64,000 nucleotides of DNA. Source: Chroococcidiopsis sp. CCMEE 29. GTDB taxonomy: Bacteria > Cyanobacteriota > Cyanobacteriia > Cyanobacteriales > Chroococcidiopsidaceae. The position numbers were made by a program, and so were the translations under genes. The notes below the pieces were generated by a model, which was not told where the DNA came from, made no database searches, and was given only the letters and a program-made list of their open reading frames with translations. The stretch is from positions 2,350,001 to 2,414,000 of the forward strand of contig NZ_CP083761.1 of the NCBI RefSeq assembly GCF_023558375.1, in the 5' to 3' direction. Shown one piece after another: positions 1 through 6,892 of this stretch. The first letter of the stretch is position 1. Every line of letters starts with the position of its first letter.

Positions 1-1254
1 GTATTTTCTTCTTCTTTTAGAAGACTGAAAGATAAAACACAAGTCTTTCCCTTATTTAATAATGATTACGTCCGTAATCGTTTAATCCATAGCTTAGAAG
101 CCTCCTGTGTGGGACGTTCTTTAGGAACGATTGTCGGTGAAGAAATTATTAAAAGACATCAAGAGTTACACAGTCATCAAGATGAATTTAAAAATTATAT
201 TCCTTCTGATTTCGGTGACATTGTAGCTGCTGCTTGCCTAGCTCACGATATTGGAAATCCGCCTTTTGGTCACACGGGTGAAGATGCTATTCAAGAATGG
301 TTTAAGTCAGACAAAGCAGCTAGTGCTTTGAAAGAATTTAACCTTCAGCAAAAAGCAGATTTAACATTCTTTGAGGGAAATGCTCAAGGTTTCAGAATTA
401 TTACCCGAAAAGAGAGGCAAGCCGATCGGATTGGGATGCAGCTAACTTATGCCACTCTGGCAACATTTCTCAAATACCCTAGAGAATCTTTGATCTCGAG
501 CCCAACCTTTCAGCAATACAACGGTAAAAGTACGAAAAAGTATGGTTTTTTTCAAGCAGAAAAAGATGTAGTCAACCAAGTCGCACAGGAAGTTGGTTTG
601 CTACGTCGCGCTCGAAATTCCGCTTGGTGGTGCAGACACCCACTAGTTTTTCTGGTAGAGGCTGCAGATGACATTTGCTACCATATCGTGGACTTAGAAG
701 ATGGATTTCGGATGGGTTATATAACTTATGAAGATACAAAAAGGTTGCTGAGCGAGATTTTAAAGGGAGAAAATCTAAATAACTTAGGATGCGATCGGGA
801 AGACAATATAAAATATTTACGTTCTAAAGCGATTCATAAACTAATTATAGAAGTCAAACAAGTTTTTCTAGATTATGAGCTTAAATTGCTATCTGGAGAT
901 TTCGATCAGCCTTTGACTTCAGAAATTCCGTCTAGTAAGAAATTAGAAGAAATTATTGATATAACTCGGAAGAACGTTTACGAATCCTGTGAAGTGATTG
1001 AGGTTAAAGTAGCAGGTTATGAAGTCCTAGGAGGTTTGTTAGAAGAGTTTGTTACTGCTATCACCAATGACAGTTTATCCAAAAGCTATTTAATCAAGAA
1101 GCTACTACCAAACTTTAAAGAGGAAGATGAAAGGCAGGAGCTTTATCGAAAAATTTTGAAGGTCACAGATTATATTTCTGGTATGACTGATTCTTATGCC
1201 GTTTCGGTTTTCAAGAAAATCAAAGGAATTTCTTTACCACGCGGTGGCAGATAG
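1..1254 (+). CDS. dgt: dNTP triphosphohydrolase (dGTPase, HD superfamily), 5'-truncated by the window edge
   Basis: The enzyme removes triphosphate from dGTP/dNTPs, giving the deoxynucleoside, and so tunes the cytosolic dNTP pool. The reading frame is open from base 1 (residues RRLKDKTQVFPL, then NRLIHSLEAS), so the true start lies upstream of the window; the GTG at 109 is internal. The metal-binding HD tetrad is visible: His in LIHSLEAS (codon 88-90), His-Asp in LAHDIGNPPFGH (244-249), and an Asp in the VEAADDICYH stretch. About 417 residues are in view, close to the full family length of about 440-500. It ends 6 bp before the convergent GNAT gene. Family assignment is firm; substrate preference is inferred. 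Confidence 0.9.
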   Translation, partial: VFSSSFRRLKDKTQVFPLFNNDYVRNRLIHSLEASCVGRSLGTIVGEEIIKRHQELHSHQDEFKNYIPSDFGDIVAAACLAHDIGNPPFGHTGEDAIQEWFKSDKAASALKEFNLQQKADLTFFEGNAQGFRIITRKERQADRIGMQLTYATLATFLKYPRESLISSPTFQQYNGKSTKKYGFFQAEKDVVNQVAQEVGLLRRARNSAWWCRHPLVFLVEAADDICYHIVDLEDGFRMGYITYEDTKRLLSEILKGENLNNLGCDREDNIKYLRSKAIHKLIIEVKQVFLDYELKLLSGDFDQPLTSEIPSSKKLEEIIDITRKNVYESCEVIEVKVAGYEVLGGLLEEFVTAITNDSLSKSYLIKKLLPNFKEEDERQELYRKILKVTDYISGMTDSYAVSVFKKIKGISLPRGGR

Positions 1255-1260
1255 ATTTAG

Positions 1261-1740
1261 CTAAGACAGATCTAACCGCATCTCATTGCTTTCTAAAAAG
1301 CCGAGGCTGGAGTAGACTGGTTTACCTAGAGGCGAGGCATGTAGAATAACTCGCGTGCAGCCGAGCGATTTCAGATAGTTGCACGTCATACGAGTGAGTT
1401 TCTTGGCAAATCCCTGACCCCGGTAAGCTGGCTCAAAATAGACACCCCAGATATAGCCATACTTACGGTATTCCTCTGCGAGCACATGAGGGTAGAGACC
1501 AGCAAAGAGTTGACAACTTGCAGAACCAACCACTCGACCGCTAAATTGGGCAACGAAAGCCTTGTAGCATAGCTCTCGGCGAGCGTAGTCTATGAACTGG
1601 AGCGTAATCTCAAGCCAGTCAGATTGGATAGAGTCAGCAGGAACATCGTTGTCCCGCCACAGCTGATAGAAGTGTTCAGCAATGAGGGAGTCTTCCTGTG
1701 GACTTGCCTCCCTAATGTTGATGTTTTGTTCCGTTAGCAT
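1261..1740 (-). CDS. GNAT family N-acetyltransferase
   Basis: A 159-residue single-domain acetyl-CoA-dependent acyltransferase. The acetyl-CoA pyrophosphate loop is visible as YRGQGFAKKL (R107-A112), preceded by the beta-4 strand IWGVYFEPAYR and followed by the typical C-terminal FLESNEMRLDL strand. The acceptor substrate cannot be read from the sequence. The gene lies 3 bp downstream of dxr on the same strand, so it is probably cotranscribed with it; no isoprenoid role is implied. It converges on the dNTPase gene. Confidence 0.8.
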   Translation of the reverse strand: MLTEQNINIREASPQEDSLIAEHFYQLWRDNDVPADSIQSDWLEITLQFIDYARRELCYKAFVAQFSGRVVGSASCQLFAGLYPHVLAEEYRKYGYIWGVYFEPAYRGQGFAKKLTRMTCNYLKSLGCTRVILHASPLGKPVYSSLGFLESNEMRLDLS

Positions 1741-1743
1741 TGT

Positions 1744-2949
1744 TTAACTCATCGTTGAGATCGAGATCCGGCGATCGCCTCTACTGAGTGCTTGACTTGC
1801 TGCAATCACTTCCTGCCTTGCCCATTGGTCTGCTGCCACAATTTCAGCTAAGGAAGGATTGGGACAGTTATCAGCGGAGTGGCGATCACACACCCGTTCA
1901 ATACAACGGGGAATATCTAAAAATTGAATCTTTTCTTCCAGAAATAGGGCTACTGCTTGCTCATTTGCTGCATTGAGTACAGCTGGCATCGAACCACCTG
2001 CTCGACCTGCTGCATAAGCTAGCTGCATACAAGGATACTTCTGATGATCTGGAGCACGAAAGGTTAAGTTTCCAGCTTTGATCAAGTCCAGCTGTTCCCA
2101 GTCAGTATAGATGCGTTCAGGCCATGATAAGGCATATAGCAGGGGTAAGCGCATATCAGGCCAACCCAACTGAGCTAAGACGGAAGTATCTTGTAGCTCA
2201 ATCAAAGAATGAATAATGCTTTGGGGATGGATTACGATCTCGATGCGATCGTAGTCCAGTCCAAACAGGAAGTGAGCCTCAATAACTTCCAGCCCTTTAT
2301 TCATCAAGGTGGCAGAGTCAATGGTAATCTTGCGACCCATCGACCAGTTAGGATGTTTCAAGGCATCTGCAACTTTTACTTGTGCTAACTTTTCTACCGG
2401 CAAATCCCGGAAAGCTCCCCCAGAAGCTGTGAGCAAAATCCGTCGCAATCCCTCATTTGGAACGCCTTGCAGGCACTGAAATATTGCCGAATGCTCTGAG
2501 TCAGCGGGTAATAGTTTTACACCATGTTTCTCCACCAGGGGCAGAACAACTGGTGCTCCAGCAATCAGAGTCTCTTTATTTGCTAGGGCAATGTCTTTAC
2601 CTGCTTCAATTGCCGCAATGGTAGGCAGCAAACCAGCACAACCAACAATGCCTGTAACTACGGTTTCAGCATTGCCATAACGGGCAACTTCAATCACTCC
2701 AGCTTCTCCAACTACCAGGATTGGTTGGGGATCGAGGTCGGCGATCGCCTGTTTCAGTTCTGGCAGTTTATCTTCTTGGCAAATAGCAGCAATTTCTGGT
2801 CGGAACTGCCGGATCTGCGATACCAGCATTTCTATGTTTCGTCCAGCTGCCAACCCCACAATTCGAAACTGATCGGGGTACTGCGCCACAATATCAAGTG
2901 TTTGAGTACCAATAGAGCCGGTAGAGCCAAGCAGAGTAATTGCTTTCAC
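1744..2949 (-). CDS. dxr: 1-deoxy-D-xylulose 5-phosphate reductoisomerase
   Basis: Second enzyme of the MEP isoprenoid pathway: rearranges and reduces DXP to 2-C-methyl-D-erythritol 4-phosphate with NADPH and a divalent metal. The NADPH loop LGSTGSIG is at residues 7-14 and the metal/substrate acidic pair in [10 protein letters not shown] gives D150 and E152. The flexible lid region ([18 protein letters not shown]) and the helical C-terminal domain are present. At 401 residues it has the normal length. The MEP pathway feeds carotenoid, phytol and quinone tails in cyanobacteria. The 5' side is a long repeat-rich spacer, so dxr probably starts its own transcript. Confidence 0.96.
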   Translation of the reverse strand: MKAITLLGSTGSIGTQTLDIVAQYPDQFRIVGLAAGRNIEMLVSQIRQFRPEIAAICQEDKLPELKQAIADLDPQPILVVGEAGVIEVARYGNAETVVTGIVGCAGLLPTIAAIEAGKDIALANKETLIAGAPVVLPLVEKHGVKLLPADSEHSAIFQCLQGVPNEGLRRILLTASGGAFRDLPVEKLAQVKVADALKHPNWSMGRKITIDSATLMNKGLEVIEAHFLFGLDYDRIEIVIHPQSIIHSLIELQDTSVLAQLGWPDMRLPLLYALSWPERIYTDWEQLDLIKAGNLTFRAPDHQKYPCMQLAYAAGRAGGSMPAVLNAANEQAVALFLEEKIQFLDIPRCIERVCDRHSADNCPNPSLAEIVAADQWARQEVIAASQALSRGDRRISISTMS

Positions 2950-3030
2950 AATCGTTTAGGAATTAGCAGCAATTCCACTATAAAATTCTTCGGGATCATT
3001 CTTAGCAGCTGTTTGTTCACAATTGGTCAG

Positions 3031-3085
3031 AGGGATTAGGGGTTAGGGTTCAGAGGGATTAGGGGTTAGGGGTTAGGGGTTAGGG
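3031..3085. repeat. GGGGTTA heptamer array (short tandemly repeated sequence)
   Basis: Tandem, slightly degenerate GGGGTTA / GGGATTA units. The complementary array CCCTAAT/CCCTAAC is at 3232-3278, so the pair forms a long inverted repeat. The same heptamer recurs near 32725, 33152 and 41010. Such STRRs are typical of large cyanobacterial genomes. Confidence 0.85.
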
Positions 3086-3088
3086 AAA

Positions 3089-3110
3089 CCCCATGGATAA
3101 ATTCCAGGGG
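3089..3110. repeat. Short palindrome 1 between heptamer arrays
   Basis: CCCC-TGGA, a short AT loop, then TCCA-GGGG: a near-perfect hairpin directly after the first heptamer array. A similar hairpin with the same ATAAAT centre follows at 3173-3195. Confidence 0.6.
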
Positions 3111-3172
3111 ATTGAATCAGGACACCTTGTAGATTCGGCAACAAGCGCTCTCTAGACAATTGTTTGTTTCTC

Positions 3173-3195
3173 AGCCCTAGATAAATCTAGGGGCT
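3173..3195. repeat. Short palindrome 2 between heptamer arrays
   Basis: AGCCCTAGAT and ATCTAGGGGCT arms around a 2-nt loop. It could act as a weak bidirectional terminator or a REP-like element; no U-tract follows on either strand. Confidence 0.6.
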
Positions 3196-3231
3196 TATGA
3201 CCAAAACAGAGGTTAGAGTTTTTTCTTCTTA

Positions 3232-3278
3232 CCCTAATCCCTAATCCCTAATCCCTAATCCCTAACCCCTAGCCCCTT
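3232..3278. repeat. CCCTAAT heptamer array, inverted relative to the array at 3031
   Basis: At least six CCCTAAT/CCCTAAC units, the reverse complement of the 3031-3085 array. Confidence 0.85.
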
Positions 3279-3464
3279 TTTATAGTTAAGAAAGATACGA
3301 ATAGCTTTAATTTCTGTCAAGATTCTGTGAATTTTGGTACGAGAAGATCTATCCTCACAAGTAACTGGTTCAGTTTACCGAACATGACATTAGGGTGCGA
3401 GGTTATCCTACTTTCGTAGTGACGCTGCCTCCGATGCACCTTTTCAACAAGGAGATTTAATCTC

Positions 3465-3698
3465 ATGACACAGGAACACGCTGCCCGATTCTTTAAAGCT
3501 GTAAGGGAAGATGCAGCCTTAAAGGATAGACTCAAAGCAACAACAGACCCAGATAGCTTCCTAAAAATTGCGGAACAACGTGGATATCACTTCACGCTTG
3601 ACGAGCTAGAAAAGCAAATCACTGAAATGTCACATGAGGAGGTTGCATCTGTCATCAATCCGGGAGTGGCACCTCGACGGCACATTATGCCAAGGTAA
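3465..3698 (+). CDS. Nif11-like leader peptide family protein (possible RiPP precursor)
   Basis: A 77-residue protein whose residues 1-60 match the Nif11 leader fold (MTQEHAARFFKAVREDAALK, then a helix DPDSFLKIAEQRGYHFT and LDELEKQI). Nif11 leaders are bound by RiPP-modifying enzymes, but many cyanobacterial Nif11 proteins stand alone with unknown roles. Here there is no double-Gly cleavage site; the tail after the leader is short and basic (NPGVAPRRHIMPR), without Cys, Ser or Thr for lanthionine or azoline formation. A strong AAGGAG Shine-Dalgarno sits 10 nt before the ATG. No modification enzyme or transporter is in the window. It converges on purK with a 14-bp gap. Confidence 0.8.
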   Translation: MTQEHAARFFKAVREDAALKDRLKATTDPDSFLKIAEQRGYHFTLDELEKQITEMSHEEVASVINPGVAPRRHIMPR

Positions 3699-3712
3699 AT
3701 TTACTGATATCC

Positions 3713-5038
3713 TTAGCTTTTCTGCTTGGACCAAATCGATTCAATCTTTTGCGCGTAGGACAAAGACATCTCTAATGTGCTATTGCGCTTCGCGGCGCTG
3801 GCACTTATCTCAGAAGCGGTTTGAGCATCCAGCAAAACGGTAACATGTCCTAACTTCCGTCCTGGGCGAGATTCACTCTTACCATACCAATGGACGTGGG
3901 CTTGCGGAATCTGCTGGATTTGCTGCCGCTGTGGGAGATAATCATCTTGCGAATATTCGTAGCCCAACAGGTTCACCATCACAGCGCCGTCACAGCGGAG
4001 GGCTGGACTGCCCAAAGGCAAGTTACAAACTGCTCGTAGGTGCTGTTCAAATTGAGATGTTTCACAGGCATCCAAGCTAAAATGCCCGGAATTGTGAGTG
4101 CGCGGGGCAATTTCATTCACCAGCACTTTGCCCTCTAGGGTAACAAATAGCTCAATACCAAAGATACCGACTGCTTGCAGACTATTGAGGAGGGTGTGAG
4201 CGATCGCCTCTATTTCTGCTGTCACTTCTGAACTAATATCAGCAGGGACGAAAACACGCCGACAAACCTGCTGTTCTTGTTGAGTTTCCACAATTGGATA
4301 AGTAATAATCTCACCAGTAACAGAACGGGCAGCAATCACTGCTAGTTCCTTCTCAAAGGGAACAAATTCTTCTAATAAAAATAACGGTTGACTTTCTGGC
4401 TGCTTAGTGGTAGTAGATGCTAGTTTGTGCTGCAAAGCTTCGAGATCTTTGATGATGAAGGTACCTTGACCATCGTAGCCATGGCGACGCGCCTTCAGCA
4501 CTACTGGAAAACCCAACAATGTGAGGGGCGAGGGATATTGTTCCAATTCCTCACTTCTTAGTTCTTCTAGGGCAACAAACCTGGGAACGGGCAGTCGCAA
4601 TTGTTTTAAGTAGCAGCGCTGGTGGTATTTATCTAAAAGACGAGACAGCACTTGCAGCCCTGGACGAAAGCAAATGCCTTGCTGTTCTAGGGGTGATAAA
4701 GCTTCTAGGTTAACAAACTCATTTTCAAAAGTAATTACATCACAACGACTCGCCAATGCTGTTGTAGCATTAGCATCATCAACTGAGGCGAAGATGGTTT
4801 CAGAGGCGATCGCCACAGCAGGGTCGTTTGAATTGGGGGTTTGGACGACTAATTCCACACCCAAAGCTTTGGCTGCATCTGCCATCATCCATGCTAGTTG
4901 CCCTCCACCAATCACGCCAACCCGCTTAATTTTGCTGGGTTCATTCTTAGCCGAGTCAATAGTTTTAGTTGTCTCCTGGTGTGTCATTGGTACTTTGTTA
5001 GGCTTGGGTTTGGCAACCGGCTTCCGCTCACTGCTCAT
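3713..5038 (-). CDS. purK: 5-(carboxyamino)imidazole ribonucleotide synthase
   Basis: ATP-grasp enzyme of purine synthesis: carboxylates AIR to N5-CAIR with ATP and bicarbonate. The N-terminal pre-ATP-grasp Rossmann motif VGVIGGGQLAWMMADAA is at about residues 40-56, followed by ATP-grasp signatures (VVLKARRHGYDGQGT; LLEEFVPFEKELAVI; VNEIAPRTHNSGHFS). At 441 residues it is about 40 longer than usual because of a lysine/proline-rich N-terminal extension; a start at the internal Met18 would give a more typical protein. Its 5' end is 12 bp from the divergent FkbM gene, so the two promoters must overlap the coding regions. Confidence 0.93.
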   Translation of the reverse strand: MSSERKPVAKPKPNKVPMTHQETTKTIDSAKNEPSKIKRVGVIGGGQLAWMMADAAKALGVELVVQTPNSNDPAVAIASETIFASVDDANATTALASRCDVITFENEFVNLEALSPLEQQGICFRPGLQVLSRLLDKYHQRCYLKQLRLPVPRFVALEELRSEELEQYPSPLTLLGFPVVLKARRHGYDGQGTFIIKDLEALQHKLASTTTKQPESQPLFLLEEFVPFEKELAVIAARSVTGEIITYPIVETQQEQQVCRRVFVPADISSEVTAEIEAIAHTLLNSLQAVGIFGIELFVTLEGKVLVNEIAPRTHNSGHFSLDACETSQFEQHLRAVCNLPLGSPALRCDGAVMVNLLGYEYSQDDYLPQRQQIQQIPQAHVHWYGKSESRPGRKLGHVTVLLDAQTASEISASAAKRNSTLEMSLSYAQKIESIWSKQKS

Positions 5039-5050
5039 GTTCTTGGTGAT

Positions 5051-5905
5051 ATGCAGAAAAATCTGGTGATTTTTATTTGGAGCAACCTTTTACGCATCAT
5101 AGTTAAATCAATTTCTACTTTAACAGGTAGAGGCGGAGGGAAGTTTGCTAAACTAATGCCGCCAGATCAAAATTATCTGGTTAAAAACTATTGTGGGATT
5201 TATCAGTTCAATGTTAATACTACTTATCCAATGGAGTCTGCTATTTGGCTCAGTGGTGTTTATGAAGCTGTCACAACAAAGTTTTTACGCAAAGTTATGC
5301 GTGAGGGAGATGTCTTTTTAGATATTGGGGCTAATTGTGGTGCACTCACATTAGTGGCTGCCAGTGCGATCGGCAAAGGGAAAATATATGCCTTTGAACC
5401 GGGTCAGACAGTTCGCGATCGGTTGCAAGCAAATATAGATTTAAATCCTCAACTAAAAAATATTGTCCAGGTTTTACCGCTGGGATTGGGGTTAACAACA
5501 GGCAAACTACTGTACCACGAAGACCAAAATTATAAAGGGAACGGGGGGCTATTTGGCTCTCAGGGCATTCCAGTAGATGTAGGTTCTCTAGATGAATGGG
5601 TAGCTCTAGAAAAAATAGACAAGATAGATGCGATCAAAATTGATGTTGAGGGGATGGAGTATGAGGTTCTTGTCGGCGGCAAATCAACTTTGGAGAAATA
5701 TCATCCAATCATTTATTTTGAAACGCTACCAATTTTCTTTGAAAATAAGTCCTATACCATTAAAACAATCTACGAATTTCTGACTTATTTGGGTTATCGG
5801 GTTGTTAGTCCAACAAAGCCGCACGAGCAAATACCCTTTAATGGACCTTATCCGGCTAATTCAGTAGCGATTCATTCAAGCCGAGCAGATAGATTGAAGC
5901 TCTAG
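5051..5905 (+). CDS. FkbM family SAM-dependent methyltransferase
   Basis: A class I methyltransferase of the FkbM family, which O-methylates sugars or polyketide-like acceptors; the substrate here is unknown. SAM motif I is DVFLDIGANCGALTLVAA (about residues 87-104), then YAFEPGQTVRDRLQANI, and the family-typical IDAIKIDVEGMEYEVLVGG followed by PIIYFE. I place the start at ATG 5051, giving 284 residues; the open frame reaches 4898, but that stretch overlaps purK in antisense and looks non-homologous. There is no convincing Shine-Dalgarno. Confidence 0.85.
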   Translation: MQKNLVIFIWSNLLRIIVKSISTLTGRGGGKFAKLMPPDQNYLVKNYCGIYQFNVNTTYPMESAIWLSGVYEAVTTKFLRKVMREGDVFLDIGANCGALTLVAASAIGKGKIYAFEPGQTVRDRLQANIDLNPQLKNIVQVLPLGLGLTTGKLLYHEDQNYKGNGGLFGSQGIPVDVGSLDEWVALEKIDKIDAIKIDVEGMEYEVLVGGKSTLEKYHPIIYFETLPIFFENKSYTIKTIYEFLTYLGYRVVSPTKPHEQIPFNGPYPANSVAIHSSRADRLKL

Positions 5906-5944
5906 CCAGAAAAGTTTTAAGGGCAGCTTTTATTAGCCGTTGGC

Positions 5945-6436
5945 TTAGCGACATCCTAAGGAATAACGAGTCTGAACGCCTGTCTTCGGATTTACTCCGC
6001 TCGCTCGTTGGCATAACTCTTTGATTTGGGCACGATCAAGAATCGCATCACTGAAATCGGCACCTGTAATATCTGTACCATCGAAGACTGAGCGCAATAA
6101 AATTGATTCCACTAAAATTGCATCGCTTAAATCGGCTCCAGTGAAGTTTACTTGATCTGCCATGGCATTAGTTAAATTTGCTCCGTGCAGATTTGCCTGG
6201 GTCATCACAGAAGCACTAAAAACTGTTCCCTGTAAGTCAGCACTAACAAAGTTAGCTAGTTCCATGTTGGCGTTGGAAAATTCAGATGCTCTTAGAGTTT
6301 GACCAGAAAAGTCTCGTCCTTTCAACTCCGCATTACTAAATGACAGGGGAGGAGGATAGTCTGACGCCTGTACAGGTAAAGCCCAACTAAATACAATAAT
6401 CACCAGAAAGAAAGCTGCCAATTGTCGCCAAAACAT
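5945..6436 (-). CDS. Secreted pentapeptide-repeat protein
   Basis: 163 residues. An N-terminal signal peptide (MFWRQLAAFFLVIIVFSWAL, probable cleavage after VQA at residue 24) is followed by about 18 A(N/D)LxX pentapeptide repeats that should fold as a right-handed quadrilateral beta-helix. Two cysteines near the C-terminus (LCQRASG, SLGCR) could form a disulfide in the lumen or periplasm. Cyanobacteria have many such proteins, several in the thylakoid lumen; the role is unknown. Monocistronic by context. Confidence 0.82.
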   Translation of the reverse strand: MFWRQLAAFFLVIIVFSWALPVQASDYPPPLSFSNAELKGRDFSGQTLRASEFSNANMELANFVSADLQGTVFSASVMTQANLHGANLTNAMADQVNFTGADLSDAILVESILLRSVFDGTDITGADFSDAILDRAQIKELCQRASGVNPKTGVQTRYSLGCR

Positions 6437-6547
6437 GGTGCAAGAGTGTGGTTTATTAAATAAATGCTGTTTTTAAGCTTACCGCATCTAAATTCGGGCT
6501 CGAATGACACACTTACGTTCAAGTTCTAATTGAAGAGGGAAAAACTC

Positions 6548-6892
6548 ATGCCACAATTTTTGTTGACTTGGCTTGTTACAGCAATTTCACTCGCGATTAC
6601 TGCTTACATAGTCCCTGGCTTTGCTGTTAGGGATTTTGGGGCGGCATTGATTGCAGCCGTTATCCTAGGTCTGGTTAATGCCATAGTCAAGCCGATTTTG
6701 GTAATTTTGACGTTGCCGCTGACGATTATCACTTTAGGACTGTTCCTATTTGTTGTTAATGCGATAACCATCTGGCTGGCAGGATTGCTGACACCCGGTT
6801 TTGATGTTGCCGGGTTGCTACCAGCTTTGCTGGGTTCAATTGTTCTGACTTTGGTTGGAAGTGTAATTAGCTTGTTGGTTGATCGAGTTTAG
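6548..6892 (+). CDS. PF04020-type (phage holin 4_2 family) small membrane protein
   Basis: 114 residues with four hydrophobic segments (FLLTWLVTAISLAITAYIV; ALIAAVILGLVNAIVKPIL; TLGLFLFVVNAITIWLAGLL; LLPALLGSIVLTLVGSVISLL). The conserved VNAIVKPIL and ITLGLFLFVVNA stretches are typical of this widespread bacterial family, which is holin-like by name only. A TTG 18 bp upstream is also in frame, but the ATG at 6548 is preceded by AGAGGG at ideal spacing and is preferred. The 3' end overlaps the convergent CbiG-CobJ gene by 26 bp. Confidence 0.85.
   Translation: MPQFLLTWLVTAISLAITAYIVPGFAVRDFGAALIAAVILGLVNAIVKPILVILTLPLTIITLGLFLFVVNAITIWLAGLLTPGFDVAGLLPALLGSIVLTLVGSVISLLVDRV

Larger units (their letters stand above)
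2950..3464. other. Repeat-rich intergenic region between dxr and the Nif11 gene
   Basis: 515 bp without a gene. It holds two heptamer arrays in opposite orientation (3031-3085 and 3232-3278) around two short palindromes. The dxr promoter should lie at its left end and the Nif11 promoter and leader (about 3300-3464) at its right end. Confidence 0.7.

Noticed and set aside
3031-3278. Telomere-like GGGGTTA/CCCTAAT repeats
   Set aside because: Short internal arrays with conserved chromosomal genes on both sides; the same heptamers recur at several loci. They are cyanobacterial STRRs, not chromosome ends.
4898-5050. N-terminal extension of the FkbM protein
   Set aside because: It is antisense to the conserved purK start; the ATG at 5051 gives a normal family protein.
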